Assembly: GCA_030549335.1 (NCBI GenBank)
Contig: CM060186.1
Coordinates: 19,149,189-19,213,188, forward strand
DNA: 64,000 bases
DNA from: Pontederia crassipes
Lineage: Eukaryota; Streptophyta; Magnoliopsida; Commelinales; Pontederiaceae
Direction: 5' to 3'
Shown here: positions 12,941 through 25,411 of the stretch, piece after piece
Layout of the letters: each line of letters begins with the position of its first letter
How positions within the stretch are numbered: position 1 is the first letter of the stretch
Position numbers and translations under genes: made by a program
The notes under the pieces: generated by a model
Seen by the model: only the letters and a program-made list of their open reading frames with translations
Told to the model about the DNA's origin: nothing
Databases searched by the model: none

Positions 12941-13492
12941 ATAAAGTACGAAAGTTTAATATCACATGCATGTAGGCAAAAAGTATCCTTAAAAATTATA
13001 ATAATAGAATTTAATAATCATTATGAATAGTACAGAATGACAATGAAAAATCATTCCTCCAGTTCCTTTAAAATGGTTACTGCAGTGCCTAAAGTTTTAA
13101 AAAATATTAACATTGCAATAAAAGGAAGAGAGAAAAAATTAATTACGTCAATGTTCTTCTTCCTTAGAACCACAGCTAACTTGATGGACTCCTGAGAATT
13201 ACATTATGACCCCTGCTCCCTCAGTCTAATGAAAGCTGCAATATTTGACCATCCATATCAAATATGTATGAAACTAGATCATATTAGAAGATTAGTAAGA
13301 CAAAAAAAAAACAATAACATTAAAAAACGAGTTATGGAAGTAGATTACCAGGCCGTATGATTCAATAAAGGAGGAAAAAGAGAATAGTTGCAAGGGAGGA
13401 TGGGCGATCGCGTACGTGTTTTTACATGGTTTGGCGATGGAGTGAATAAGAGTATAAGACCACGAGCAGAAAGAAATTTAGATGAGAGGACT

Positions 13493-13683
13493 GAGGAGAG
13501 AGAAGTAACGGCGTGACCTAACGGTTGAAACTAAAATTGCTTTGCATGCTTCAATCTCGTGGTTGATGCATAAGGAGATTAGATAATAACTTCATGTGAT
13601 TAAATGCTGTAATTCATGTGATTAAATGCCATAGATGGGGATTTGGACGGCACAGGATGGGCGCTTACAGCATCATAAAACCC
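13493..13683 (-). repeat. Right terminal inverted repeat of the MULE
   Basis: Reverse complement of the left arm without the MITE: it reads straight through from the GAGATTGAAGC block to the CCGTTAGGTCACGCCG block. It ends ...CATCATAAAACCC, followed by a TA tract. Confidence 0.85.
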
Positions 13684-13695
13684 TATATATATATG

Positions 13696-14621
13696 TGATA
13701 TTTTTTTTTATCATTTTATCTTTATTTATAAAATATTATTCTTAAAATTAACTAAAAAAAATTATGAGCATGCCATGTGACATATATTACATTTCTTTTT
13801 TTATTCTCTAAAAGATATTTTCTCTGATTTAATTCAATAAAAACTTATAACCCCATTCAAGTTGAATTGTTTTAGTCTCATTTAATTTTAGTTATACATA
13901 TATTTTTGCTCATTGTTTACTTTATATTATAAAAAGATATTTTTTTCACTTACTAAAATTCCAACGTACACATAATATTATAAAATAATAAAAAAAATTA
14001 AAAAATATATAAAAAACTTTGAAAATATAAAAAAAATTATTAAGCAACATTCAATGTGGTGTGTATTAGAGGCACTTTTATAATTTATTAATAATATTTT
14101 CTCGATTTTATTTTGTCTAGCATTAGATATAGAACCTCGAAAAGTGTTTAGTGACTTCAGTCTACTAAAGAATCAATTAGGCCATATTAGATCACGTGGT
14201 GGATGTTTTGAGAATACAAGTCTCTATAATGCTATAATGCCCAAGCATTTTTGTGTGTGTAATATAAATAATATTTTGTAATAAAAAACTACAAATAATA
14301 TTTTTATAATTATAATTATTATAAAATATAGTTTTTAGAAGATTAACTAAAGTTTACAAAGTTGGGAACATAATAGATATATTATATTTATCTTTTATTT
14401 TTTTAGACTTAATTCAACAAATACTTCTACTTCTACTAACTCGAATCATGATATTACAATTTCAATTACCAAAATTAAAGTGATAATTGAGTAAAACTAT
14501 TTTGACAAAAATATTAATAAATTACATTACTTAACTCATATTGGAAGAAAAAAATTAAAAATGTTGGTGTAATTATATTAAACCACCTCTATTTTTATGC
14601 ATATGTGTATATATATATATA
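13696..14621. repeat. Tandem repeat unit B (~925 bp)
   Basis: Full-length unit starting GATATTTTTTTTTATCATTT. It matches unit C at an offset of 925 bp (for example TCATTTTATC at 13711 and 14636) and unit A left of the MULE. No coding capacity; origin unknown. Confidence 0.75.
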
Positions 14622-15160
14622 TGCGATATTTTTTATCATTTTATCTTTATCTATAAAATATTATTCTTAAAATAATATGAGCATGCCATGTGACATATAC
14701 TACATTTCTTTGTTTAAGTCTCATTTAATTTTAGTTATACTTATATTTTCGCTCATTTTTACTTTAAATATAAAAATATAATTTTTTTACTAACTAAAAT
14801 TCCAAAGTACACATAATATTATAAAATAAAAAATAAAATTAAAAAAATATGAAAAAGTTTGAAAATATTAAAAACAAAATTTAATGAGCATTCAATGTAG
14901 CGAGTATTAGAATTTAGAGTCACTTTTATATTTTTATAATAAATATTTTCTCGATTTTATTTTGTCCAGCATTAGATATAGAACCTTGAAAAGAGTTTCG
15001 TCACTCCACTCTACTAAAGAATTACTCAGGCCATATTAGATCATGTGGTCGACGTTTTGAACGGAGTCGCTGTAGTGATATAATGCCCAAGTATTTTTGT
15101 GTGTGTAATATAAACAATATTCTGTAATAAAAAATTACAAATAATATTTTTATAATTACA
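14622..15160. repeat. Tandem repeat unit C (partial)
   Basis: Starts GCGATATTTTTTATCATTTT and follows unit B in the same order, then breaks off after the ATTACAAATAATATTTTTAT block. Confidence 0.7.
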
Positions 15161-16036
15161 TTTTTACAACTACAAATAATATCTTATTATCATTAAGGAA
15201 CTAAAATATTTATATGTCTAATTAAACTAAGAATTTCATTACTGATTAAATTAGATTTGTCATTTAGATTTTATCTTCTTTTAACTTTTGGATTATCAAT
15301 ATTATTATCTAATATAAGAAACTGTTATTATAAGATATTTTTTTACTTTCTGAATAAATCAAAATAATAGTAATGTATATATGTGTATATATATATAGTT
15401 TAAAATTTAGAAAATAGTAGTAAGTTATATTATTTATTTATAGGTTCTAGAAATCTTATTAACTAATCAAATTTGTTGAGGAATTAAATATTTCTTTTTA
15501 CATCAAAGAATACTAATCTAATCAAATTACCATATTGAATTATTTTTTTTACTTTTACGCTTATAAACTTTACTGTAGGATAATTTTATTCTCTGAAAAT
15601 GTTCCAAAAATAATTAACTTATGATTATTATTTCCTGAATTTTATTTACTTTTTTAATCTAAAAAATGGCATAATTCATTTTTTTGTAGAGTTCCTGAAT
15701 TCCACACCTAGGCAATGATATGTTTAATTATTTATCAATGATGGTTTTTTTGTTAGAATTCCACAGGCAATTATTTATGTAATTATTATATCAATAACAG
15801 AACTTAATGAACTTTATGATTAGGATATACTAACAAAACCTCTATAAAAAATTAATTAAATATCTCGATTAGAAATTTCCACTTAATATTTAACTCTATA
15901 TTGAATTCAAAAAAATAGTAAACAAACTTAATTATAAATATTATTGATTTATAAAACAAAAATTTATTATAAAATATTCATAAGATATTAAAATTATATA
16001 CACTAAAAGTTGTATTAATATTAGGATACAAATTTA
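15161..16036. other. AT-rich DNA without genes
   Basis: No ORF, splice-like exon or bounded repeat was seen. It ends at the truncated gypsy LTR. Confidence 0.5.
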
Positions 16037-18138
16037 GATAACCATGTGCAACCACCTACGAGCTCGATTTGTCACCGTTGGCCACCATCATCATTAAGAT
16101 CTTGGCCTGCATTTAAGAACATGCAGGGGAGAAACCTCCCTATGAGTTTTGCAACTCAGAATGGAAGTAAGATAGAAATAATAATAAGATCATGATACTA
16201 GACAAGAATCATAAAAATATCATCATCATCATATTGAAGAAAAATAGACATCATCATGATATAAGTAAAAGATTCTTGTAACATGTCATATGGATAGAAG
16301 ATCATTAAGATAATAAGAAATAAATAGATCAAGATGTCATCTTCTTGGAATCATAAGATTAAAAGATCGAGATAGATCATAATAAATTATCATTAAATGG
16401 CAAGCGCCAATTATCATGATTATGAGGACATCATCATATAAAGAATTAGGAGAAATCATAGTATGAGCATAAATAATCATAAAGTGAATCATCTTCTTTA
16501 GTTCATATTAATAATAGATCAAGAGATCATGAAAAAATCATCATAGAAGTGACAAGAGCCACTAATCATCATGAAGGGATTTCATTATTAATATGCTTCA
16601 TCTTCTTCATCATCTTATTATTCATCTTTGACTTATAGTGGGATATATTTCAACCCACGAGAAGGCATGCCTCAACCCGTCCATCATCATCATCATAACT
16701 GGCAGAGACAGTACATAACTGACCGTAGTCAGCCCATAATTGTCTGAGGACAACCCATAACTGGTCGTCACCAGTCCATCATAAAAGGCACTCCATTTAA
16801 CATTTTTCATCTTTTATCTTGCAGCTTTTAATTTATTTTTATTTGGACATAAGGATCATGATCAAGATTTGGTCATCATAGGAAAGGATAAATAAATCAT
16901 AATGATCAAAAGTCCTAATCATCATCATCATTATATAAAACATAATAAGAGCTACAAGATAGGATCATGGAGAAAAATTAGATGTGCATAAATATAATCA
17001 TCATCATAAATAGATCAGCATGATGGATATGAATCGGTGTCACCATCGATATGATTGGATCTAATTTTTAAGTCATCATAATAAGATCATAAGGTCATGA
17101 ATCATGTTGGACATCATTATTAATAAAGGCATAAATAACATAATCATTATCATGACTTAGATCATGATTAAGTATATAAATCAGGAATTTTGAACATCAT
17201 AAAATTGATCTAATCGATGTCAGGACCCGGGCCGAGTAGGCATAAACTCGAGTCAAGTTATACAGGGTCATTCTCGATAAAATCAAAGAACAGCCCGAGC
17301 CGGGTTCGGATCACACCCAGGCTGGGTCGAGTCGTCTTCTTCTCGAAATCGTCGTTTTCCTCGACTGTTCATCGTGCAAGGAACTCGGTCCGGGCCGGGT
17401 TCGTCTGATTTGCAGAGCTCGAAGAATGCGACAATGATGGATCCGGGTCGAGTTCTTACGAACTCGGTCCGGAGAAGGACTTACCCGGGCCGAGTTCCAG
17501 TGAACCCGGGCCGGGTTCTTCTAACGCAGCAACTGCGCAGATGCGCAATTCGCATTCCGTTCGATTTTTTCAGCGATGATCGGCACAATCCAATATCATA
17601 GAACATCATACATTAACCAGGAACTACCTAGAACACGCTTCAAGTTTAAAATCATGATTCTAGGAAGAATCTACCATAATTCCATACCTTGTTAGTTTCT
17701 GTTCAGAAATTAATCCTGCAGTCTTCTTCTTCCTCCTCCTCTTCCTCTTCTTCCTCTGCCCGCACTTCTCAGTTCAAGCACGCTTCGACGGCGTCTCCTT
17801 CCTCCGACGAGTCCCCCCTTGGCGGCGGCAAATCAGGGACGAGAAAGGAACGAAAAAGGTGCACGAGAGGGAGAGAAAATTAGGGCCGGCTTGTAGGAAA
17901 AATAAAAGGGACTGATTTATTTAATTTGGCATCTTATTTATAGGGGAGAAATTTGAGAATCTTTGGGACTTCAAGATTTGATTTAATCCCCTCAAATTTT
18001 AAAACTTTGTTACCTATTTATTTTTTCCTCTATTTGATTTTATCTTCCTATTTGTTTTAATTCTTTCCATCCTCTTCTTTTCCTTTTTCTATTTCAAGTT
18101 TATCTCTTTTTTTTTCTTTAAATGAACCGAGTGTTACA
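16037..18138 (-). repeat. 3' LTR of the old gypsy copy, truncated
   Basis: Starts on the minus strand with TGTAACACTCGG at 18138. It contains the TATAAATA promoter equivalent near 17938, the CCCGGGCCGAGTTC repeats (17220-17520) and the CAGTTATGGGCTG-like repeats (about 16690-16790). Homology stops at 16037 after GGTTATC, where the intact LTR continues for about 270 bp more. Confidence 0.8.
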
Positions 18139-20340
18139 TTATAAACCCTTTAAAATAAAATTCATCCTCGAATTTAGTCATCGGGTAGGAGTTTACTAAG
18201 AAGAAAACTTCTTGATCATTTGTGCAATGGTACATCTCACACTTAGAAAAATATTTGTTCATCATCGTTCCATCTTCATCATCTTAAGGACAGAGTCCTT
18301 CCATCATCATATGCGTTGGGACAATGGGTCATTTTATAGTAATATACCTTAGGCAAAGGTCATTTTATCATATAACATTTTCTTTCATCAGTTCTTCATC
18401 ATATGGTTCATCTTTTCATTTTGCCTTGCTATAATTGGGAAAATAAAAATCTACTTCAGTCAACACATTAATGTGTTGCCATCTAAGTCATCCATATGTC
18501 AAATAGAGAGTTGCCTCATATGAGGGTGTAAACTCTTCTTTAAATAGGCCATGACAATTCTCGTTTCATCTTGCATCTTCCTTAACCTAACATCCTAACT
18601 TTTGGTTACAAGGGATCAATTAAGACATTTGGGAGCAAAGTCAGCTCCATATCACCATGAGAAAAACACGTGATGATGTCATGACATCATTTGGACACAT
18701 CTTGTTTTTCGATCAAATCAATAATTTGGATCAAACGCCTTCTTAAGTAGGAAAAACCTTTAATACAACTTGATCATCAAGTTAATGATCTATCTATATC
18801 CACCTTTAGTGGCATAAGATTTCTATGGTGCCAGAGCTGTCTTCATCCTCTTTATATCAATTCGATTTTTCTTGGCATATTCATTTTGGCTATCACAGCT
18901 CTTTGGCACTTAATAATTTCTTTTCACCTTCCTCCTTCCTACATGTAGGTATGTAGTATCTTATACAAGGTCTCAAGGAAAACTCACGAATGACATAATC
19001 ATCTTTAACAATAAATGTCATCATGAACAATGACATATAATCGATCAGCATCAATGGGTGGAAAATAAAATCTTATCTCATGATTAATTCTATAAAAGTG
19101 ATCATCATAATCACGAGTATACGGCATGATCATCGTTGATCCTAAGATTAAGGGTCATCAATGTAGCATATAGTAGGTTGATTATACAACCATGAGACAT
19201 CATAAGGAAATCAAGAAAAATTGGTTATTTGGCATCTTAAGATAGATCATCATCATCCTAGGATCACTCCTTTATTATAGGGTGGTCATCATGTAAATCA
19301 TCATGTGGATCATTAAGATAGACAATGGCATAGCCTAGCATGGTGGGAGAAACTTATTATGAGGATCATTAGAAATCAAGTACATCGATTTACAAAATCG
19401 ATGATCGTCATAAAGTGTCATTGAACATATATAATCCATCATCCTTAGCAGTCATCATCTTAATGGACACGATTGATTATAAATCCTATAATCATTGTAC
19501 ATGATCATAAAGATCTTAGCATTGACATCATTAGATAGGGCTGTCTTTCTAGGTAAGGTCATCCTTATATAAAATTTTTAACATCATGCATCATCTTTTT
19601 ATAAGATTTCTTATGCTCAACTTTTTCCCATTGACATGCTAGGTACTTAGAACATACCTTTGTATCTTCATGTTTCATGTCATTGCTATTTGTTTATCCT
19701 TATGCATTTGTGTACTTTCCAGATGAATCGCAACCTAGGCTTATGGTTACATCATCATACTTCTTTGTACTTTTCAATTGGATCGTAACCCAGGCTTATA
19801 ATATTCTTTTAATACTTTTTCCTCATAAAGTATAATCCCAAATGGATCGCCACCCAAACTTATAACATTCATCTAATACTTCTTCTTATAAGACTTATTC
19901 CCTAATGGATCGCAACCCAGACTTATGTTATTTATTCAATATTGTTCTTTTTAGAACTTCATCATTTTGTGTTTCACAAGTTTAGTTCTTTCATCATTTC
20001 ATACACAGCCTCGTGAGGCCTAGCGAATATCACTTGTGTCTGAGTGCATGTGTAACCGAGTTCATTTTACCAAAATAGTACTTCATGGAGAACTCAAAAT
20101 TTTTCAAAAACTTCATGTCATCTTCATTGTCACATATTAGGATAGTACTAAAAGGAAGCATACTTAAAATCGATGAACACTTCAAGATTTTTCTATATAA
20201 ATTTAGGCATAGTTTGAACACAATGTTCATGAGGGCCTAAAAATTTGAGGAATGTTCTTTAGTCCAATGGCATTACCAATTTATAGTGACCATTCATTGC
20301 CAGAAAAATTATCTTCATTACATCTTCTTCAGCAACTCGA
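18139..20340 (-). pseudogene. Decayed gypsy pol interior
   Basis: Next to the LTR the polypurine side matches the intact element (TTTTAAGGGG equivalent at about 18146-18162). At about 20340-20240 remnants of the RT block are readable on the minus strand (FSK, then a GHYKL-like stretch corresponding to GHYEF in the intact copy). Stops occur in all frames, so no protein can be made. Confidence 0.6.
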
Positions 20341-21488
20341 AGCTGCTGGTACTCCATAGATCAACTTTGGAGAACATCCTGACCTTAAATAGGTAATCTA
20401 TACATGGTAATAGACACTTGTGTCTTGATGATTATTTTGATTAACATCTTGTAATCAATCTCTAACTTCGAAGAGTCGTCATTCTTCTTTATAAAAGGAA
20501 ATGGAATATTTTAAAAGTGAGACCCTCGGTCTCATAAACCCCTTGTCTTAAAGTTACTAAATGTGACTATTCAATTCATGTGTCATGGGGCATTTGAAAT
20601 CATGGTCATGCTTGAAAGGAGGTCGATATGACATTCAACTTCTAACTATAGCTTTTAGTTCATTTAGATACTAGTAACTATCTTCTTCTTGCATAGTACT
20701 TATACATATTAGGAGGAAAAATCAATTGACATTAGAGTTCCATCATAATACTCCTAAGAATTTTTTAACTAATGTGAAGAAAAGATTTTTTCCTTCCATC
20801 GTCATTTGTACCACTATGACATATTTTATGGTATGAAATTATTTTCATAGGTTCATCATCCTTAAAGGTAGCTTATGTCATACAAGGATCAATATGCTCA
20901 CTAAGAGCATTGTTCATCATCGTAGATGATGACAACATATGATTCAATAAGATTGATATTGGAACTATGTCAATCACCATCTTTATAAGATCAATCTAGA
21001 TCAATAACTTTAACTATGACCTATGTTTGATGTGACCCTTCCCTAAACATCATCATAAAAATAAGACTTCTTTGATTGACAATCAGATCAATGATATAAA
21101 AAGGGGATTACATATGAGATCAAGGATAGGTATTTGATCAACTCATTGAATCTATACTTCATCATTTTAGCAGGATGGATAGAGTACTTGTGATATGAAA
21201 ATGATATGAAAAGGCCATATGAGACATGTCAGTTGTCACATCCTGAGATGTTCTATATTCATAAAGTACTTCATCATCAAACATCATCATTAGAAAGGAA
21301 TATTAAAGATCAATAAGACCCATATTAGCATAACCAACTATCATGAGCCAAGAGTTTTCATCTTAATCGTTCAATATCGAAGAGGGACAAACTTACTTGA
21401 CATAACTTCAGGTGGCGCGATGATTGCTCGTGGCACTTGCACATGGATCATACATCATACATTAGGATATGAGAATGCCCTAACTTTA

Positions 21489-21500
21489 GGCTCTGATACC
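21489..21500 (-). other. Primer-binding site, initiator-Met type
   Basis: On the minus strand GGTATCAGAGCC follows five bases after the LTR end, as in the intact copy. This matches the 3' end of initiator methionine tRNA. Confidence 0.7.
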
Positions 21501-21504
21501 TAAC

Positions 21505-21745
21505 TATAACGCCGACAAATCGCACTCCGTCATGTGGCAGAATACGATCCGGAGATGCTACGGGTCATCCTTACGTGTACATCATATTGACCGAAATAAA
21601 GACTTTGACTGGTCAACTCATCAACGATAAATGCGGAATAACTGAATCATCATTAGAAAATAAAATAGAGTAACATCTTGAAATGCAGAAGACTGATAAC
21701 TGACTTCATAGGAGTCCAAAGGAAAGCTAATACATCAAATGCTAA
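21505..21745 (-). repeat. 5' LTR fragment of the old gypsy copy
   Basis: Corresponds to the last ~240 bp of the intact LTR, including the stretch around AGTCTTTATTTCGGTC and TGACTTCATAGGAGTCC (plus strand). Homology fades at about 21745, and unrelated sequence follows. Confidence 0.75.
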
Positions 21746-22187
21746 ATTTTCTCACGTTTTGTTGGGGTTCAACTAATCCTCTTTTATCTTTTTGCACATT
21801 TTTTTCTTTTTACTATAAGCTCAATAAACACTTAAATGTTCAACAAAAAGGCAACTATTATCAAGACTAAAGAAAAATAAAAGAAAAGAGCATGTACAAG
21901 AATTTGTCATCCAAATATTCATAATTCTACTTAGCAACATTCACATCTCAAATACTCAATACTAAGACGATAAAAGATAAAATAATAGTGCTTCGAAATT
22001 CATTAATTAGCAGAATGTCCTTGAATAATATTTGAAAATAAGAAAATATTAAGACATGAGAAAGAATGATACGAAAATTTTAATTTATATAGTCTTTTGA
22101 TATGATGCAAATATATGCAAATAATAAATAAAATATGATAAGAACGTATGCATGTATTGAAAGATGATAAGCATGATGCATGAAAAT

Positions 22188-22206
22188 GTAAACTCCCCCA
22201 AGCTTG
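22188..22206 (-). other. Possible polypurine tract
   Basis: The minus strand reads AAGCTTGGGGGAGTTT, a purine-rich motif often found near the 3' end of Athila/Tat-type retrotransposon interiors. No LTR start follows, so the assignment is tentative. Confidence 0.35.
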
Positions 22207-22499
22207 AACTCAACACTGTCCTTAGTGTTGAAAATCAAATTCAAAAAAGTGAGTATAAAAATAATAAAGAAATAATAAATGGAGGAATTGAAAAGAGACA
22301 ACCTAATATTCTCCAATGTGATGGATGTGGAAGTCGTAGCGAGAAGCCTGTATATGTATCGAATGTCTGGAGTTGCCGAGCTTGAATAGCCTATGCGTTG
22401 CTCAAAGGTGTTACGTGCCTAGAAAGGGGTGCTGGCGATCCTTCTACTTCTCAAACTTTTGAAAGAAATCACGGCCCATTCCATGAATGTAATGGGCTG

Positions 22500-23870
22500 G
22501 TCTTTTATTTCTTAATCACGGGCCGTTACCAGGTTATAATGGCCGTGAGTCATCATCTTCTTTGTTATTAAAGTCATCGAATGTTGTTGGAGTTGCAATG
22601 GAGTTCGCCGGCTTGACTAATTAGGGCATGTGTTGACTCGTCTTCTTCAATCCTGGCGATGGGTCTCCGGTGGTGCAGATCGATCGGCAATGGTTCTTCA
22701 ATGATGACAGCGTGGGCGAAAGGTGTCGGCCGATCATCGATTAGAGAGGGGGTTGATGCGGCGCTGCTACTGTCATCAGTCAGAGAGAAAAAAGGGGCGA
22801 TGCTAGGCTTCATTGGAGATGAAGATCGTGGCAGTGAGTCGGGGGGAAGTCGAATTGTGTATGCCGAAGATCGGGGACGACGCCGCTGTGAATGAACCGC
22901 CAGTGATGAGGAAGGAGATCAGAACGCTCGAAATGCAGTTGTAGGTGTCGAATATGTGATCACAGAGGTTGTCGGTTCCTGAGTTGCTGATGGGCATCGT
23001 GCAGGTCGATCTGGTGGTCGGAGAAGATGATCGGAGTGCCGATGCCACTCAGATGATAGGGCGTGAAGAAGCAGCGTCACGAACCTACATATGAAGATCA
23101 AAATAGAGGGGGCCATGAACAAAATCTTTCGGGGCATGAGGATGGATGTGAGTGGCCACGTATGCTGTGGAGAAAGACAACTCGCGTTTCTCACATCCCG
23201 TTAAATAGGAATGATGCCCCGTGAAAATAATCTTTAACGACTCGTAAAAAAATGTGTAAGATTATGAATTGTGTAGGACATAGGCCGACAGGACTAGAGA
23301 AGTCATTTATGGCCTGTGAGATATATTTAACGGCCCATGATACTTAGGTGCGTACACTGTTGAGCTTACTTGCGACCCAGTGAGATGGCAATCACGCCTC
23401 ACGATGAACAGTGCAAGTGATGTCTAACATGCTGCGAAACCCATGATAATCTTATAAAGACTTGTGAAAACTAATGGCGACGCGTGAGGAAAATGGCGGG
23501 GTCGTGAATTGGGCAAAACAAAGTCCTATGGGGTGGACGAAGTCACTTACGGCCCGTGAAAGAGAAGTAACGACCCATGACATTCTGTGCATAAAGTTTG
23601 AAGCTTACTGTGAGACCTGTGAGACGTTGCTAACGACCCGTGACCGATGTATTAAGACATGTGAAATAACTATAACAAGGCATGCGAATCTAGGATATAG
23701 CAATAAACATTCTGTGAGACCCATGAAGACTGGTTAACGACTCGTGATGATCCAAAACTTAAAGACAAATGTCGTTGATATGTTCGTTAGTCATCCGACA
23801 TGACTCATGAGTTTCATGAGTTTGAAACTAATGCTCGTGATATGTAAGTAACGGCCATGACACTTTTTTT
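22500..23870. repeat. Non-coding region with recurring ACGGCCCGTGA-like word
   Basis: A degenerate word close to (A)ACGGCCCGTGA recurs roughly every 20-60 bp, densest from 23210 to 23870 (e.g. 23330, 23549, 23571, 23633, 23736). The same word occurs in the element's own LTR at 26720-26850. Short ORFs here are on both strands and interrupted; none resembles a known protein. Confidence 0.6.
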
Positions 23871-24569
23871 TAACCTACAAAGGATGATCAATAAAATTAA
23901 CAAAAATAAAAATAAAACAACTAAGACACTAAATTAAGAAAATCTAATCTAATCAAATGAAAATTAAAATCCAAACTAAGAGATAAAGGTAAGAGAATAG
24001 TTCTAATTTAAAGTCATTAGCTTCACTTTGACATGCGTATGTTGAGAATAATATAAGATAATCAATTAGAATAAATATATGAATTTGCAGTTAAGGAACA
24101 ATCTCACCGGGATAATTTGATGTGATAATGAACGTTTGATGTGTTGAGGCTCAACATGTGTAGTGGTGGATGACGCCCAATGTCTCCATTGTTCTTCAAA
24201 TACAACAACATTCCTATATTGAAGTTGACAGTTGTGTTGCTTATTCTCGTGGATAGTAGAATGATTCTTGATTCGCCACTGGACTAATTTGGTTGGTGTT
24301 TTTGGCATCGGTGATGTGCTTCATTATTTTTCTTTGATTTGCCACTGTTGAGTTGTAGTCGGAGATGTCTTTAAAGGTGGTGATATGCTTTCTCTCATTG
24401 GTGATTTTTGAATTTGCAGGGATGTGGCTATCGACGTTGATGGTGACGGTGTTGTTGATGATGATGTTGATGTTGGAGACGAAGTTTGTGTAATAATGAT
24501 CTCCGAAGGCCAGCTCCTCTTTCGTATTTGTCCATCTTCAATGAAGTATTCACTTGTCTCCTTTACACG

Positions 24570-25250
24570 TCATCTCGTAGTTGCTGCCTTGCTGAAGACT
24601 TTGGTCTTGGATGCTCTATCCTTTGATATGGATATTGATGATGGTATGGGCACATGATGATCCGTCGGGCTCTCGTCAATTTTCTTTGGTGTATTAGAAT
24701 TTAGAGAAGTCAATTGTACAACTTGACTCTCTAATGCATGTAGATTTGCCTCCAAAGCATCGAACTTGAGCTCTGTATCAAATAATCGAATCGAATCATC
24801 CACTTTGATTTGCTTTTGAATTTGTGATAACTGGGCTGCTAAGTTTTGAATATGTAAGTCTTGTGCTTGCAGTTTGCTTTCAATTGTTATAATAAGTTGA
24901 TCCATCATCCCTTTGATATCAACTTTCAGCTCAACTGACGACTTTGAATTAAGAAGTGATGTGACATTCTCTTGTATTTCCTTACTTTGATGCCACAAAT
25001 TTAAAAGCTGGCTCTCTAAATTTTCGATTTGATATGATTGCTTGGAGAGTTGATTCAGCAGGTGATTCAACTTACTTGTAATGATAACTTCTGGGTCCAA
25101 AGATAAGTCTTCAATGGATATTGTTGATGCATCTTTATGTTGTTGTGACTCATTGACGTCTCATTGTGAACTTTATGTTGCTGGACAACAACGTTATCTT
25201 TCTCAATTTGTTGATTGGTGGACATTTTCTTCTTTTTCATTAAAGACGTA
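24570..25250 (-). pseudogene. Coiled-coil ORF of the LARD-like element
   Basis: The main open part, 25100-24570 (176 codons), is rich in Leu, Gln, Lys and Glu with heptad-like spacing (e.g. NHLLNQLSKQSYQIENLESQ). It ends in a Ser/Pro/Lys-rich tail. A second frame upstream (about 25225-25067, starting MSTNQQIEKDN) overlaps it and continues the same sense, so one frameshift probably separates them. It lies just downstream of the primer site, where gag normally starts. I do not recognise a capsid or zinc-knuckle motif. It could be a gag-like structural protein or a chance-retained ORF of a non-autonomous element. Confidence 0.45.
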
Positions 25251-25388
25251 TTGATATGAGCGTGATCGTTGAGTCGTGTACGAAAGATGTAAACCTGAAA
25301 CCTTGCACAACTAAAAGAAAAAGTGAAAGCAAAAGAAAAGTAAAGTCTCAGAGTAGTATAAAATAAGAGTAGTAAGTAAAGAATAATT

Positions 25389-25407
25389 CCTCGGCAACGG
25401 CGCCAAA
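25389..25407 (-). other. Primer-binding site, Asp-tRNA type
   Basis: The minus strand reads TTTGGCGCCGTTGCCGAGG four bases after the LTR end. This is the well-known TGGCGCCGTTGCCGGGG-type site of Athila/Tat-related plant elements. Confidence 0.8.
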
Positions 25408-25411
25408 CATT

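Larger units (their letters stand above)
8097..13683 (-). mobile_element. Mutator-like element (FAR1-type MULE), 5.6 kb
   Basis: Long terminal inverted repeats start GGGTTTTATGATGCTG at 8097 and end with its reverse complement at 13683. Homology continues about 190-215 bp inward, after discounting a MITE in the left arm. Both ends abut TA repeats (8079-8096 and 13684-13694), so a 9-bp TATATATAT target duplication is compatible but ambiguous. The element sits inside a tandem repeat, which confirms the insertion. It carries a broken FAR1/MULE transposase on the minus strand and a second MITE. The right part (12130-13490) has no recognisable coding. Confidence 0.85.
16037..21745 (-). mobile_element. 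Old Ty3/gypsy element, minus strand, both ends inside the LTR
   Basis: Same family as the intact element at 51946-61342, inverted. The order on the minus strand is: last ~240 bp of an LTR (21745-21505), primer site, decayed interior, polypurine region, then the LTR from its first base (18138) to about three quarters of its length (16037). The interior is only ~3.4 kb; by position about 1.1 kb is lost between the primer site and RT. Many C-to-T-like changes and stops indicate an old copy. Confidence 0.8.

Noticed and set aside
7338..15160. MULE plus flanks read as one LTR element because the flanks are direct repeats
   Set aside because: The direct repeats also occur in tandem on the right alone, and the element has long inverted termini with a MULE transposase.
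22574..23194. Several overlapping ORFs in the LARD interior
   Set aside because: They occur on both strands at similar length, as expected for a GC-richer non-coding stretch; no family resemblance.
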